A DNA stretch of 64,000 nucleotides from Sphingomonas soli NBRC 100801 (GCF_001591025.1 NZ_BCTZ01000004.1:248001-312000), one strand, 5' to 3'. Counted from the stretch's first letter, positions 8,544 to 17,341 are shown. Program-made: numbers and translations. The notes: generated from the sequence alone by a model not told the origin.

Positions 8544-10040
8544 ATGACCGGCGCCATCCAGGGGCTGGAGGCGGCCCGCGCGGCGCTCGCCGCTGGCCGC
8601 CCCGCATTGCTCTGGCGTAGCCAGATCGCGGATACCGAAACGCCGGTCGCCGCAGCGCTCAAGCTGATCGAGCCGGGCCGCGGCGATTTCCTGCTCGAAT
8701 CGGTCGAGGGTGGATCGGTCCGCGGGCGTCACAGCTTTATCGGCCTTGCGCCCGATCTCGTCTTCCGCGCGACCGGCAACGAAGCTGCCGTCAACGCCGA
8801 TTGGCTGCACGATCGCAGCGCCTTCCGGCCCTGCGCCCAGCCTGCGCTCGAAGCGCTTCGCGCGCTCGTCGGCGATTGCCGCATGGACATGCCGCCGGAG
8901 CTGCCGCGCGCGCTGGCCTGCCTGGTCGGCTATTTTAGCTATGAGACGGTGGGTCTTGTCGAGCGGCTGGACCGTCCGCCCGAAAACCCGGTCGGCGTAC
9001 CGGACATGATGTTCGTGCGCCCCACCGTGATCCTGATCTTCGATCGGCTGGCCGATACGCTATTCCTTGTCGCGCCGGTCTGGCCCGGCGGCGACGTGGA
9101 CGCTGCCGCCGAGCGGATCGACGCCGTCTCCGCGCGGCTCGCCACCGTCACGCTGCCCGCTCCGGTTCGCGCCGAGCCCGAAGCGATCGCGCTCAAGCCT
9201 GTGCTGGGTCCCGGGGTATATGGCGGCATGGTCGCGGCGGCGAAGGAATATATCTCGGCGGGCGATATCTTTCAGGTCGTCCTCGCCCAACGTTTCACCA
9301 CACCGTTCAAGCTTCCACCGTTCGAGCTCTATCGTTCGCTGCGCCGGGTAAACCCCTCGCCCTTCCTCTATCATCTCGATCTGCCCGGCTTCGCGCTCAC
9401 CGGTTCGAGCCCGGAGATTCTGGTCCGCGCCCGCGATGGCGAGATCACGATCCGGCCGATCGCCGGCACCCGCCCGCGCGGCAAGACCGCCGCGGAGGAC
9501 GCCGAAAACCGCGACAGCCTGCTCGCCGATCCGAAGGAACGCGCCGAGCATCTGATGCTGCTCGATCTGGGCCGCAACGATGTCGGCCGCGCGGCAGAAG
9601 CGGGCAGCGTCCGCGTGACAGACAGTTACACTGTCGAGTTCTACAGCCACGTTATGCACATCGTCTCGAACGTGGTCGGCAAGCTCAAGCCCGGCAGCGA
9701 TGCGATCGACGCACTCTTCGCAGGCTTCCCGGCGGGCACCGTCAGCGGCGCGCCCAAGGTACGGGCATGCGAGATCATCGCCGAGCTCGAGCCGGAAACG
9801 CGCGGGCCCTATGCTGGCGGCGTCGGCTATTTCTCCCCCGATGGTTCGATGGATTCGTGCATCGTCCTGCGCACCGCGCTGGTGAAGGACGGCGTCATGC
9901 ACGTTCAGGCAGGCGCCGGAATCGTCGCGGACAGCGACCCTGCCTACGAACAGCGCGAATGCGAGGCCAAGGCAGGAGCCCTGTTCGCCGCCGCCCGCGA
10001 AGCCGTAGCACGCGCATCCGAAGCCGGCTTCGGGCAGTAA
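8544..10040 (+). CDS. trpE: Anthranilate synthase component I
   Basis: Converts chorismate plus ammonia (from TrpG) to anthranilate, the first step of tryptophan synthesis. The 498-residue protein has the chorismate-binding signatures ITIRPIAGTRPRG, LLDLGRNDVGR, FPAGTVSGAPKVRA and GGVGYFSPDGSMDSCI. The N-terminal domain contains LLESVEGG and GRHSFIG, matching the usual tryptophan-feedback (LLES) region. Its partner trpG lies 1.35 kb downstream, separated by two unrelated genes. I saw no Trp-rich leader peptide upstream, so no attenuator is called. Confidence 0.96.
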   Translation: MTGAIQGLEAARAALAAGRPALLWRSQIADTETPVAAALKLIEPGRGDFLLESVEGGSVRGRHSFIGLAPDLVFRATGNEAAVNADWLHDRSAFRPCAQPALEALRALVGDCRMDMPPELPRALACLVGYFSYETVGLVERLDRPPENPVGVPDMMFVRPTVILIFDRLADTLFLVAPVWPGGDVDAAAERIDAVSARLATVTLPAPVRAEPEAIALKPVLGPGVYGGMVAAAKEYISAGDIFQVVLAQRFTTPFKLPPFELYRSLRRVNPSPFLYHLDLPGFALTGSSPEILVRARDGEITIRPIAGTRPRGKTAAEDAENRDSLLADPKERAEHLMLLDLGRNDVGRAAEAGSVRVTDSYTVEFYSHVMHIVSNVVGKLKPGSDAIDALFAGFPAGTVSGAPKVRACEIIAELEPETRGPYAGGVGYFSPDGSMDSCIVLRTALVKDGVMHVQAGAGIVADSDPAYEQRECEAKAGALFAAAREAVARASEAGFGQ

Positions 10041-10052
10041 ACTCTAAGAAAC

Positions 10053-10070
10053 CCTCCCCCGGAGGGGAGG
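10053..10070. terminator. Hairpin between convergent trpE and secreted-protein gene
   Basis: Perfect 7-bp stem CCTCCCC / GGGGAGG with the four-base loop CGGA, 12 bases after the trpE stop. No T-run follows, so it may be a transcript-end stabiliser or a small repeat rather than a strong intrinsic terminator. A related GGAGGG hairpin sits between sdhE and mfd. Confidence 0.45.
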
Positions 10071-10091
10071 CATGAACATGAAACTAGACCA

Positions 10092-10502
10092 TCAATTCCC
10101 GCCTCCCGGGATCCGCGCGTTCTTCACCTTGGCGTTCAGCCGCTCCTGATACCATTGCTTGATCATCTGGCGGGTGCACCCCGTCTGGCCGCCTGTACCC
10201 ACCGGTGAGCAGCTGTTCGGCAGCCCGGCGCGGTTCACTTCCTCGACCGTCTCAACGCGGTTTGTCCATGGCTGGGCAGCCGCGCTTTCGTCGGGCTGGT
10301 CGCGCAGGGACTTGGGAATCCGATAGGGCGAGTCGCCGGCATTGGCGCACACCACGATTTCGTCGTCATTCGCCGGCTTGGGGCATTCCTCTTGCCCATA
10401 GAGCAGGATGCTGCGCACGCGCTTGGGCGGATCTTGCGGCGTATCCTGCGCGTATGCGGGGGTGGCCAACAGCGCAGCGACGGCAACAAGCTTGGCTAGC
10501 AT
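10092..10502 (-). CDS. Small secreted hypothetical protein with DEIVVCA motif
   Basis: A 136-residue product with a clear signal peptide (MLAKLVAVAALLATPAYAQ, cleavage after AYA or AQ). The segment NDDEIVVCAN followed by SPYRIPKSLRD matches a motif I associate with a group of uncharacterised exported sphingomonad proteins. The ATG at 10502 has a good GAAGGAAA ribosome site. The longer upstream reading frame adds no signal-like sequence. Function unknown. It sits in opposite orientation inside the trp cluster. Confidence 0.75.
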   Translation of the reverse strand: MLAKLVAVAALLATPAYAQDTPQDPPKRVRSILLYGQEECPKPANDDEIVVCANAGDSPYRIPKSLRDQPDESAAAQPWTNRVETVEEVNRAGLPNSCSPVGTGGQTGCTRQMIKQWYQERLNAKVKNARIPGGGN

Positions 10503-10624
10503 CGGATTTCCTTCGAACCTGGAGGTGAAACGCCCTCTGAGCAGGGATCGTTGCGCGTTCATCATGGCAAGCCGATGGCAGGCTTCGTCTTGTTTGCGGC
10601 TGGCGCATAGCTAAGTCGAGCGCG

Positions 10625-11380
10625 ATGCCCCCGCTCCGCCGCCTTGCCTCGCTAACTGCCTTGCTCGCGCTCGCCGCCTGCGGTCGCGGCAATGGCGTGG
10701 CGGAAGCATGCCAGGACATCGTTTTCGAAGGATCGCGGTTCACCGCCTGCCGCGCCGCGACGGAGACCCATGATCTCACGCTCGTCAATCGCGGCGCGGA
10801 TGGCACGCCGATGCGCGACTTCGCCGGTCTCCAGTCCCGCCTGGGCGAGCGCTACCCCAAGCTCGCCTTCGCAATGAACGCAGGCATGTTCGATGCGAAG
10901 GGCGCGGCGATCGGCTATTATGTCGAGGATGGCGCCGCGCAGACCCCGCTCAACCGCAGGCCCGGGCCCGGCAATTTCCACATGCTGCCCAACGGCGTGT
11001 TCTGGGGCGATGCCGCCGGCTGGCATGTCGACACGACCGACAATTTCGTCGCGCGAAAGCCCGATCATGTGCGCTTCGCCACCCAGAGCGGTCCGATGCT
11101 GCTCATCGGCGGAAAACTCCACCCCCAGATCAGCGAGGACGGCGTCTCGCTCCAGATCCGCAACGGCGTGGGCGTCTCGCTCGATGGCTCGGCCTGGTTC
11201 GCGATCAGCAACGAACCCGTCTCGTTCGGCCGCTTCGCTCGCCTGTTCCGCGACAAGCTCGCCGCCCCCGACGCGCTCTATTTCGACGGTGCCGTCTCGC
11301 GGCTGTTCGATCCGGTCGGCGGGCGTCGCGACAACGGAGCGCCCATCGGGCCGATTGTCGTGGCGCTCCAGAAAAGGTAG
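10625..11380 (+). CDS. Phosphodiester glycosidase-like lipoprotein (DUF2233 / NAGPA domain)
   Basis: Exported 251-residue protein with a lipoprotein signal: hydrophobic run ending LALAACG, giving a lipidated Cys19 or so. The mature part shows the DUF2233 pattern, with FAMNAGMFDAKGAAIGYYVEDG, LPNGVFWGD, ATQSGPMLLIGG and DALYFDGAVSRLFDP. The characterised relative is the human mannose-6-phosphate uncovering enzyme, which cleaves a sugar phosphodiester; the bacterial substrate is not known. It ends only 9 bases before trpG and is probably co-transcribed with it, although a functional link is not evident. Confidence 0.82.
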   Translation: MPPLRRLASLTALLALAACGRGNGVAEACQDIVFEGSRFTACRAATETHDLTLVNRGADGTPMRDFAGLQSRLGERYPKLAFAMNAGMFDAKGAAIGYYVEDGAAQTPLNRRPGPGNFHMLPNGVFWGDAAGWHVDTTDNFVARKPDHVRFATQSGPMLLIGGKLHPQISEDGVSLQIRNGVGVSLDGSAWFAISNEPVSFGRFARLFRDKLAAPDALYFDGAVSRLFDPVGGRRDNGAPIGPIVVALQKR

Positions 11381-11389
11381 CGGCACCGC

Positions 11390-11974
11390 ATGATCCTCGT
11401 CCTCGACAATTATGACAGCTTCACCTGGAACCTCGTCCATTATCTGATGGAACTGGGCGCGGACGTTCAGGTGGTCCGCAACGACGCGCTCACCGCGCGC
11501 GACGCGATCGCCACCAATGCGCAGGCTTTCCTGATCTCGCCCGGTCCCTGCACCCCTAACGAGGCCGGGATCAGCCTCGATCTGGTCGCCGCCTGCGCCG
11601 AACTCGGCAAGCCGCTGCTCGGCGTCTGCCTCGGCCACCAGTCGATCGGCCAGCATTTCGGCGGCAAGGTGGTGCGCGGCGGGCTGATGCACGGCAAGAC
11701 CAGCCCGATCGAACATGACGGCACCGGCCTTTTCGCCGGCCTCCCCTCGCCCTTCACCGCCACGCGCTATCACTCGCTGATCGTCACCGACATCCCTGAG
11801 GAGCTGGTGGTAAACGCCACCGCCAGCGACGGCAGCGTCATGGGCTTCCGCCACCGCGAGCTGCCGATACACAGCGTTCAGTTCCACCCGGAAAGCATCG
11901 CCACCGAACATGGCCACGCAATGCTGGCGAACTTCCTCAAAATCGCGGGGATCGAGGCAAAGGCGCTGGCCTGA
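11390..11974 (+). CDS. trpG: Anthranilate synthase component II (glutamine amidotransferase)
   Basis: Class I amidotransferase that supplies ammonia to TrpE; it may also serve aminodeoxychorismate synthase, as in many bacteria with a single copy. The 194 residues carry the catalytic triad Cys80 in LLGVCLGHQ, His166 and Glu168 in [12 protein letters not shown], and the N-terminal [10 protein letters not shown]. It is close behind the DUF2233 lipoprotein gene (9 bases). TrpD follows only after 5.4 kb of inserted genes. Confidence 0.96.
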   Translation: MILVLDNYDSFTWNLVHYLMELGADVQVVRNDALTARDAIATNAQAFLISPGPCTPNEAGISLDLVAACAELGKPLLGVCLGHQSIGQHFGGKVVRGGLMHGKTSPIEHDGTGLFAGLPSPFTATRYHSLIVTDIPEELVVNATASDGSVMGFRHRELPIHSVQFHPESIATEHGHAMLANFLKIAGIEAKALA

Positions 11975-11976
11975 GG

Positions 11977-12416
11977 TCAGTCGCCTGCGCTGCACCGCCA
12001 GCCGCAGAACACCGAGGTCGCAACCAGCGCAAAGCCAATCGGACCGCTGGCATCGAGGATCTGCATCGCCGCGCCACCCAGCATTGCACCGGCCAGCGCC
12101 CATGCGGTCCGCGTCCGCGCCGGTGCGAAAGCGGCGCCCAGCGCCCATGCGGTCCGCGTCCGCGCCGGTGCGAAAGCGGCGCCCAGCGCCCGCATTGCCA
12201 CCGTGCCGATGATATTGATCGGAGTAGCAACGACGGCGCCGATGATCAGCGCTGGGATGCTGGCCACGAGCAGCACCCACACCGATTGCGGATCGATGAC
12301 GATCGGCGCGGGCAACCGAAGATAAAGCGCAGCAAGCGCTGCGGTCAGCAGGAACAGCGGTCCGGACGTGACCGAAGCAACTGCGTCCCTCGCCAGATTT
12401 CACGGCTTGCCTGCAT
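11977..12416 (-). pseudogene. Frameshifted small membrane-protein gene with internal tandem duplication
   Basis: Family not recognised. A strong ribosome site (GGAGG, nine bases upstream) precedes ATG 12416, but that frame stops after 23 codons. The adjacent frame, open from 12399 to the stop at 11977, encodes hydrophobic segments (GPLFLLTAALAALYL, WVLLVASIPALIIGAVVATPINIIG, GPIGFALVATSVFCG). Joining the two frames needs one extra base (or a -1 slip) near 12385-12400 and gives a 146-residue multi-pass protein starting MQASREIWR. Within it a 15-residue unit (ALGAAFAPARTRTAW type) is duplicated exactly. A TTG at 12315 could start a shorter 112-residue protein. The lesion could also be a sequencing error. 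Confidence 0.55.
12101..12190. repeat. Perfect 45-bp tandem duplication
   Basis: Two identical adjacent 45-base copies, 12101-12145 and 12146-12190, keep the reading frame and add 15 residues to the membrane-protein gene on the minus strand. A short extra match (CCAGCGCC) just before the first copy may be where slippage or recombination began. Perfect identity implies a recent event. Confidence 0.95.
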
Positions 12417-12471
12417 CGCTTATCCTCCGGGTTAAGGGAGGCGCGACCGCACATCGCGGCCGCGCGCTCTT

Positions 12472-12852
12472 TCAGGCGAGATGCGCCTCGCGCGTTTGCT
12501 GGTCGCCCAGCCAGCCATTCACCTTGCGGCCGAAATGCGCGATCGCACCCATGTTGAAGAAGTGCATCCCGCCCAGCACCACGACCGCAAGTCCAACCTT
12601 GCTGCTGAGAAAGCGGATCGCTTCGGGAAGGGTGTGCGGCTCGTCGCCCAGGCTCAGCGTCAGCGTGATGAAGCCGATATTGACCAGATAGAAGCCGACG
12701 ACGAGCAGATGGTTGGTCGATTTGGCGAGCCGTTCGTCATGGCCGAAGCACTCGATCAGAAACACCTCGCCATTCCGGGCCAGCGTGCGTGCCACCCAGA
12801 TCGTGATCGCCAGCGTGATCACCAGATACAGCGCATATGCAGTCTCTACCAT
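12472..12852 (-). CDS. Small integral membrane protein paired with GbsR/MarR regulator
   Basis: Unknown function. The 126-residue protein has about three transmembrane segments: YALYLVITLAITIWVA, LLVVGFYLVNIGFITLTL and VGLAVVVLGGMHFFNMGAI. The reading frame extends upstream into the regulator gene, but ATG 12852 begins the hydrophobic protein and has a GGAAGGA site upstream. It lies 82 bases downstream of the regulator on the same strand. That gap holds a palindrome matching one at the regulator promoter, so this gene is likely the regulator's direct target. Confidence 0.72.
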   Translation of the reverse strand: MVETAYALYLVITLAITIWVARTLARNGEVFLIECFGHDERLAKSTNHLLVVGFYLVNIGFITLTLSLGDEPHTLPEAIRFLSSKVGLAVVVLGGMHFFNMGAIAHFGRKVNGWLGDQQTREAHLA

Positions 12853-12868
12853 TTTTCCATCCTTCCGT

Positions 12869-12890
12869 AATTTCTGTAGCTTCTGAAATT
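12869..12890 (-). promoter_or_regulatory. Putative operator for the GbsR/MarR regulator (target gene copy)
   Basis: A 22-bp near-palindrome with arms AATTTC and GAAATT, 17 bases upstream of the membrane-protein ATG. On the minus strand it matches 18 of 22 positions of the element in front of the regulator gene (shared AATTTC-GAA---TACAGAAAT). A convincing -35 box was not seen here. Confidence 0.65.
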
Positions 12891-12934
12891 CTCGGTCGCG
12901 CTTCTGCTCCCTTGGTTTCTCCCTTAGCCCGCGT

Positions 12935-13486
12935 TCAGTTGTCGGTGGTTTTCTTGCCCGGCCCGACGAAGCGGGCGACCTTGCCGCCAAGCTTCATCAG
13001 CGTGACCAGCGTGGACTTGGGCAGCCCGCGCACCTGATCATACCAGTTGGTCAGCGTCCCGATGAACTCGTGCATCCGGGTGATCCGCTCGCGGACATGC
13101 GCGGGGGCAGTCCCATCCTTTTCCATCTGCTCGGCCAACTCGGCCAGCAGCTTGATCGTCGGGTCGATCTCACGCCGTTTGCGCTCGGCGGAGATGCGCA
13201 TCAGCATCTCCCACAGATCGGTCTCGGCGACGAAGTGATCGCGGCGATCGCCCTCGACATGGACCCGCCGGACGATGCCATAGCCTTGCAATTCCTTGAG
13301 CGCGGTCGAGACGTTCGAGCGCGCCAACGAGAGCTGCTCTACGATATCGTCTGCCGGCAACGGGCGGTCGCTCAGATAGAGCAGCCCATGCACCTGCGCG
13401 ACCGAGCGATTGACTCCCCATTGCGTGCCCATCTCCCCCCAATGCAGGATGAAGGCCTTTGCGGCGGGAAGATCGATCAAGGACAT
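12935..13486 (-). CDS. GbsR/MarR-family transcriptional regulator
   Basis: Cytoplasmic winged-helix DNA-binding repressor of 183 residues. The N-terminus WGEMGTQWGVNRSVAQVHGLLYLSDRPL is GbsR-like, the recognition region is SLARSNVSTALKELQGYGIVRRV, and the wing is EGDRRDHFVAE. A C-terminal helical part probably dimerises. Relatives sense small ligands such as choline; the ligand here is unknown. The gene lacks a Shine-Dalgarno sequence, and the predicted start of transcription falls about two bases before ATG, suggesting a leaderless mRNA. A palindrome overlaps its promoter, arguing for autorepression. Confidence 0.88.
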   Translation of the reverse strand: MSLIDLPAAKAFILHWGEMGTQWGVNRSVAQVHGLLYLSDRPLPADDIVEQLSLARSNVSTALKELQGYGIVRRVHVEGDRRDHFVAETDLWEMLMRISAERKRREIDPTIKLLAELAEQMEKDGTAPAHVRERITRMHEFIGTLTNWYDQVRGLPKSTLVTLMKLGGKVARFVGPGKKTTDN

Positions 13487-13491
13487 CGGCT

Positions 13492-13523
13492 ATTTCTGTA
13501 AATTCAGAAATTACTGATGTCAA
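13492..13523 (-). promoter_or_regulatory. Promoter and overlapping operator of the GbsR/MarR regulator gene
   Basis: On the minus strand a perfect -35 box TTGACA (13518-13523) is followed after 17 bases by TACAGA (13495-13500) as a weak -10. The palindrome ATTTCTG-N6-CAGAAAT (13492-13511) covers the spacer and -10, so a bound dimer would block RNA polymerase. The ATG is at 13486. Confidence 0.65.
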
Positions 13524-13579
13524 GCTACCCGCGATGTCGTTGCGAATGCCGCCCCGGCCGGATTCGCCCTACGCGCCCG

Positions 13580-14968
13580 TCAGCGGGCCATGAAGATGCG
13601 GCCGTCGTCGCTCCAGCCGATCAACAGGGTCAACTCCACGTCCTTTGCGGTGACCCGATACCGCGCCATTTCGCCGCCAGGCACCTTGTAGCGCTCAAGC
13701 AGACCAATCGCCGACACCCCGACCAGCCTCGGCCCCGGTTTGCGCTTGCGCGCGGCGTCGCCCGCCAGCAGCTCAGGCGCAACGATGCGATCGCTCGAAT
13801 CGCCCCCGAAAAATGCGAGCAGCCGCTGCTCGCGGTCCTTGGCGTCTGGCCGCGCGGCCAGGCCCAGATAGGTCATGCCGGGCGCATAGGCCTCGATAGT
13901 CTGCTCCAGCAGCGGGGCGATCCGGCCTTTCGGTTCCGAATTCATCGTAACCACCGCAAACAGCCGCGCCGCTGGATAGCGCAGCACGTAGGTAATGAAC
14001 CCCGGCACACCGCCCGAATGACTGTGGACCGGCTTGCCGCGCACCTGATCGACGAACCAGCCATAGCCATAGCCCGCCGATCGGCCCGATCGCAGCACGT
14101 CGGGGCGGTACATCGCCGCCATGCTCGCCGCCTCCGCCAGCCGATTCCCCGTCACCGCGCGCTCCCACGGTGCCCAGTCGCGCGCAGAAAATAGCAGGCC
14201 CCCATCGGCCGAGCCGGAAACTCCGCTTTCCATTCGCAGCGCATGGGCGGATTTGCCGCTGGTGAGCTGATAGGGTTCGGCCCGCCCGGCGATCGGTGAT
14301 CCCGCGGCATCAACCCGGGCAAGCGGCAACCCCGCAGGCTCGAAGAGCTTTTGCCGCACATACTCGCCATAAGAGAGCCCGCTAGCCGCCTCCAGCGCAT
14401 AGCCAAGCAGCAAATAGCCGCTGTTCGAATAGGACCATGCCTCGCCAGGTGCGAAGTCGGGCTTGGTAACCGACTTTAGCAGCGTCTCGCGGGTAAACGG
14501 CCGGTCCCAGTCGAACCCCTGCTCATAGTCCGGAACGCCGCCGGTATGGCACAGCAGATTGTGGATCGGGATCGCCGCAAGCCAGTCTGGCAGGCCGCTG
14601 ACCACGCGGCCCACGGGCTGGTCGATCGCCAGTCTCCCTGCCTGCGCCAGCTGGACAATGCCGATTGCGGTCACATGCTTGCCGACCGAGCCGGTGTGGA
14701 AGAGTGTCTCCTCGGAAACCGGGATGTTGAACGGGATCGAGGCGCGGCCATGGCTGTAGCTGCCCGCCACCTCGCCGTCGCGCAGCAGCGTTAGCCCCGC
14801 ACCCACCACCTGCGCCTTGTCGAACGCGGCGGCAAAAGTCGCTTCGAGCGCAGTCGGAAAGCGCGGTGCTGGTGCTTGGCTCGTACCTAGCGCGCGCCCG
14901 GGCAGCCCCGCGCCCAGCGCAGCCAGCAGCGACCCCGCAATCAATTCACGCCTGCTCCCGTCGAACAT
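13580..14968 (-). CDS. Exported serine hydrolase, class C beta-lactamase / PBP-like fold
   Basis: Periplasmic hydrolase of 462 residues with a twin-arginine-like signal (SRRELIAGSLLAALGAGLPGRALG). The active-site motifs are present: SxxK at Ser94-Lys97 (TGSVGKHV), YxN at Tyr180-Asn182 (WSYSNSGY), and the third-motif equivalent HSGG in VHSHSGGVPGF. Members include D-aminopeptidases, esterases and class C beta-lactamases, so the substrate cannot be named from sequence. A C-terminal extension after about residue 380 resembles the small extra domain of the aminopeptidase-like group. Its start overlaps the 3' end of the upstream pseudogene by 23 bases. Confidence 0.85.
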   Translation of the reverse strand: MFDGSRRELIAGSLLAALGAGLPGRALGTSQAPAPRFPTALEATFAAAFDKAQVVGAGLTLLRDGEVAGSYSHGRASIPFNIPVSEETLFHTGSVGKHVTAIGIVQLAQAGRLAIDQPVGRVVSGLPDWLAAIPIHNLLCHTGGVPDYEQGFDWDRPFTRETLLKSVTKPDFAPGEAWSYSNSGYLLLGYALEAASGLSYGEYVRQKLFEPAGLPLARVDAAGSPIAGRAEPYQLTSGKSAHALRMESGVSGSADGGLLFSARDWAPWERAVTGNRLAEAASMAAMYRPDVLRSGRSAGYGYGWFVDQVRGKPVHSHSGGVPGFITYVLRYPAARLFAVVTMNSEPKGRIAPLLEQTIEAYAPGMTYLGLAARPDAKDREQRLLAFFGGDSSDRIVAPELLAGDAARKRKPGPRLVGVSAIGLLERYKVPGGEMARYRVTAKDVELTLLIGWSDDGRIFMAR

Positions 14969-16722
14969 GCCATCTCCCCCTCAAGCGCCGCAACAAGCCG
15001 AATGCGCTGGCCTTATAAGCCCGCTGCTTGCGTTGCCATTCTTCGCGATAGGCAGCGCGCCGCGCATCGAACCAGGCGTCGGACGACGCCTTGATATTGG
15101 CGACCGCTACATTCCCTGCATTGCGGATCGCATCGCCGAACGCACCCGGATAGTAGGGCCGAGTTGCCGGGTTCGCGAGTTCCCGAACGCGCTTGGCCAT
15201 CGCGATCGTTTGCGCGCGCGCCTTTTCCTGCCACGCGTCGCGAACACTGCCAGCCAGATTGGCGGCAAGCCCCATTTTGATAGCAGTGGCCAGATCCTCA
15301 GCGGAGAAACTGCCGGGGCAATGTTGGGCATGTACCGAAATTTCCGCGATGCTGCGGTTCATCGGCGCACCGTAGATACAAAGCTTGCCTGCTTTGATCA
15401 TCTGGTCGCGAAAGGCGATATAGTTGGCCAGCTCCTTCGCTTTGCGATCTGCGATTCCTTGTGGACTGCCGCCACCCGCGCGGCGGTACGCGCGTCTCTC
15501 TCGGCCACATAATTCGCGCGGGCGGTAACAGGATCGTTCGCCGGCGCTCCCAACGTCGAATGCCGCGCCTCCACCGGGACCACCCATTTCCCGGTCCGCA
15601 CGTCCACCGCCGCGATCAGCCCGCTTGTCCGATCGCGCGAAAGGCCACGATAGCGTGGATCGCTGTCCCTCGCCTTCACCAGCACGTCGCGCAATGGTCC
15701 GTAATGCAGGCTCCAGCTCCATCCACCCGGTTCGGGATAGACCATCCCCCACCATTCCGAGAGCCAGTCCCAATTCTTGTCCGGAAGCGCCGCCTTTGCG
15801 GTGTTGCGAAACGAAACGGCCACCGGGAAAACGCCGATCGCTCCCTCCGGCAGCGGCATGAACTCGCCCGACGGAGAAATCGGAAACCACATCGGTCCAT
15901 ATTCCGGGTTCGTAGGATCGCGATCCAGGCTCGGCCCCTTGGCCATCATGTCTGGATAGGAGGTGCGGCAGGTGTCGGTTTTGTATTCTTGGATCCTCGG
16001 TTGGCAGAATCCGATATAGTTGAGCGTCCCGGTGACCGGCACGCCTGCCAGATTGTATATCCGCGCACCTTCGCCATAATTGACCGCGATCAGGTCCCCC
16101 AACCGTCGCACCGGCTCGTTGTAGGGCACGCCGCGAAAGATCGATGGCTCACTCGATCAATGAAAATACGCCACGTCGCGCACGCCATTCTGCACTGGTC
16201 CATAGACCAGCACGCCCTGCGTTCCGTCGGGATTGCTCAATATCTCGGTGCAAGGGCCGCGCGCGTCCGTCGGATGCACGCTCATCGGCTGGATCGGCAG
16301 CGCCCGTTCCTTGCCGCCCTCATATATAGCCCAGCTCTTGTCGAGCCGCTGGACGATCGCAACAGTTGGGGAGATCGCATACATGTTGCGATATCCCTCG
16401 GGCACGATCGTCTTGCCCGCAGCGTTGCGCATGCCAAGCAGCCACCAGCGATATTGGTAATCCGGGCGCGGCCGGCAATCCATGCTCTTGATAGTCACCG
16501 TCATCGGCTCGGCGCCGTTGGGCCCTGCGACATAGTTGGCGCGGGATTTATACGGGTTCGTCCAGCCCTTGTCGGGCTTCCAGCCGTTGCACTTTTCGGA
16601 CTTCAGCGCCGCCAGGCTCGCCGGAAACTGCTCGTCGCCTCGCTCCGCGTCGCGTTGCGCGATGGCGGGTGTGGCGAACCCCGCGCCGGCAGGCCAGCCA
16701 GGCAAAAGATCAGCTTCTTCAT
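14946..16722 (-). pseudogene. Decayed gene for a large secreted protein (two frameshifts plus an in-frame stop)
   Basis: Family not recognised. Three open segments read in order as one exported protein of about 590 residues. ATG 16722, with an AGGGGG ribosome site, starts MKKLIFCLAGL. A one-base deletion near 16690-16700 must be repaired to continue AGAGFATPAIAQ, which completes a textbook signal peptide. The frame then runs to an in-frame TGA at 16157-16159 and continues past it in the same frame (IFRGVPYNEPVRRLGDLIAVN). A second frameshift near 15440-15455 moves the C-terminal part (ADRKAKELANYIAFRDQM) into the frame ending at 14946. Three independent lesions with intact neighbours argue for a true pseudogene rather than base-calling errors. 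Confidence 0.7.
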
Positions 16723-16900
16723 CGAGCATCCCCCTCGCAAGAGGGATATCGTGCAACTGACAGGAATCAATCTGCATTCCTGCAAACTTGCGTTCGCGCG
16801 AAGGCAGCCCCTTTCGTTACTCTGGCGCAAAGGGATAGAAACCACGATATTTCTATCTCAATTTGGCCCGGTTCTCCGGGAGACACATCAGGGAATGGGC

Positions 16901-17296
16901 ATGGTCGAACCTTCAGGCATGACCTCGACTGTGCTGCTGCATTGTGAAGCCCAGACATTCGACGGGCGCACAGTGACGCGAAGCGCTCCGGTGGCATCGC
17001 CCGGTGAAGGCGACTTCGATATCGCGCTCACCTGGGATAATCTGCCGACCGACGGCCTTATCCAATTGATCGTACCGGGTCCTGACGTCCAATCGAGTGT
17101 GAACATGCCGCTCTCGGCCATTTCCACACCAACCAGGCAATTGAAGTGGCGCTTGAACTGGCCGTTGAATTTCAAGAGCGAGATTATCGTCAATTATGCG
17201 ATAGGCCCGACGATGCCCCCGACCGGCGCTCGTTTCGAAGCAACGCTTCTCACCCCGGAAACATTGACCGACAACATAGCCTTTCCGAAGGGATAA
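16901..17296 (+). CDS. Hypothetical protein, about 131 residues
   Basis: No family recognised. The start MVEPSGMTSTVLLHCEAQTF is favoured because AGGGA lies six bases before ATG 16901; ATG 16895 is an alternative. The protein has no signal peptide or membrane segment and is rich in beta-type sequence (DFDIALTWDNLPTDGLIQLIVPG, KSEIIVNYAIGPTMPPTG). The frame is open for a long way upstream, but that part is antisense to the pseudogene and looks non-coding. It lies just before trpD. Confidence 0.5.
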   Translation: MVEPSGMTSTVLLHCEAQTFDGRTVTRSAPVASPGEGDFDIALTWDNLPTDGLIQLIVPGPDVQSSVNMPLSAISTPTRQLKWRLNWPLNFKSEIIVNYAIGPTMPPTGARFEATLLTPETLTDNIAFPKG

Positions 17297-17341
17297 CAGG
17301 AAAGGCTCGACTCCGTCGGGGCGGCCCGGAATAGAGGCGCG

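Noticed and set aside
12101..12190. CRISPR-like or VNTR array
   Set aside because: Only two copies, directly adjacent without spacers, inside a coding frame; better described as a tandem duplication.
15461..16900. Long plus-strand frame upstream of the 131-residue hypothetical gene
   Set aside because: It is opposite the decayed secreted-protein gene and only the last 131 codons, preceded by a ribosome site, look coding.
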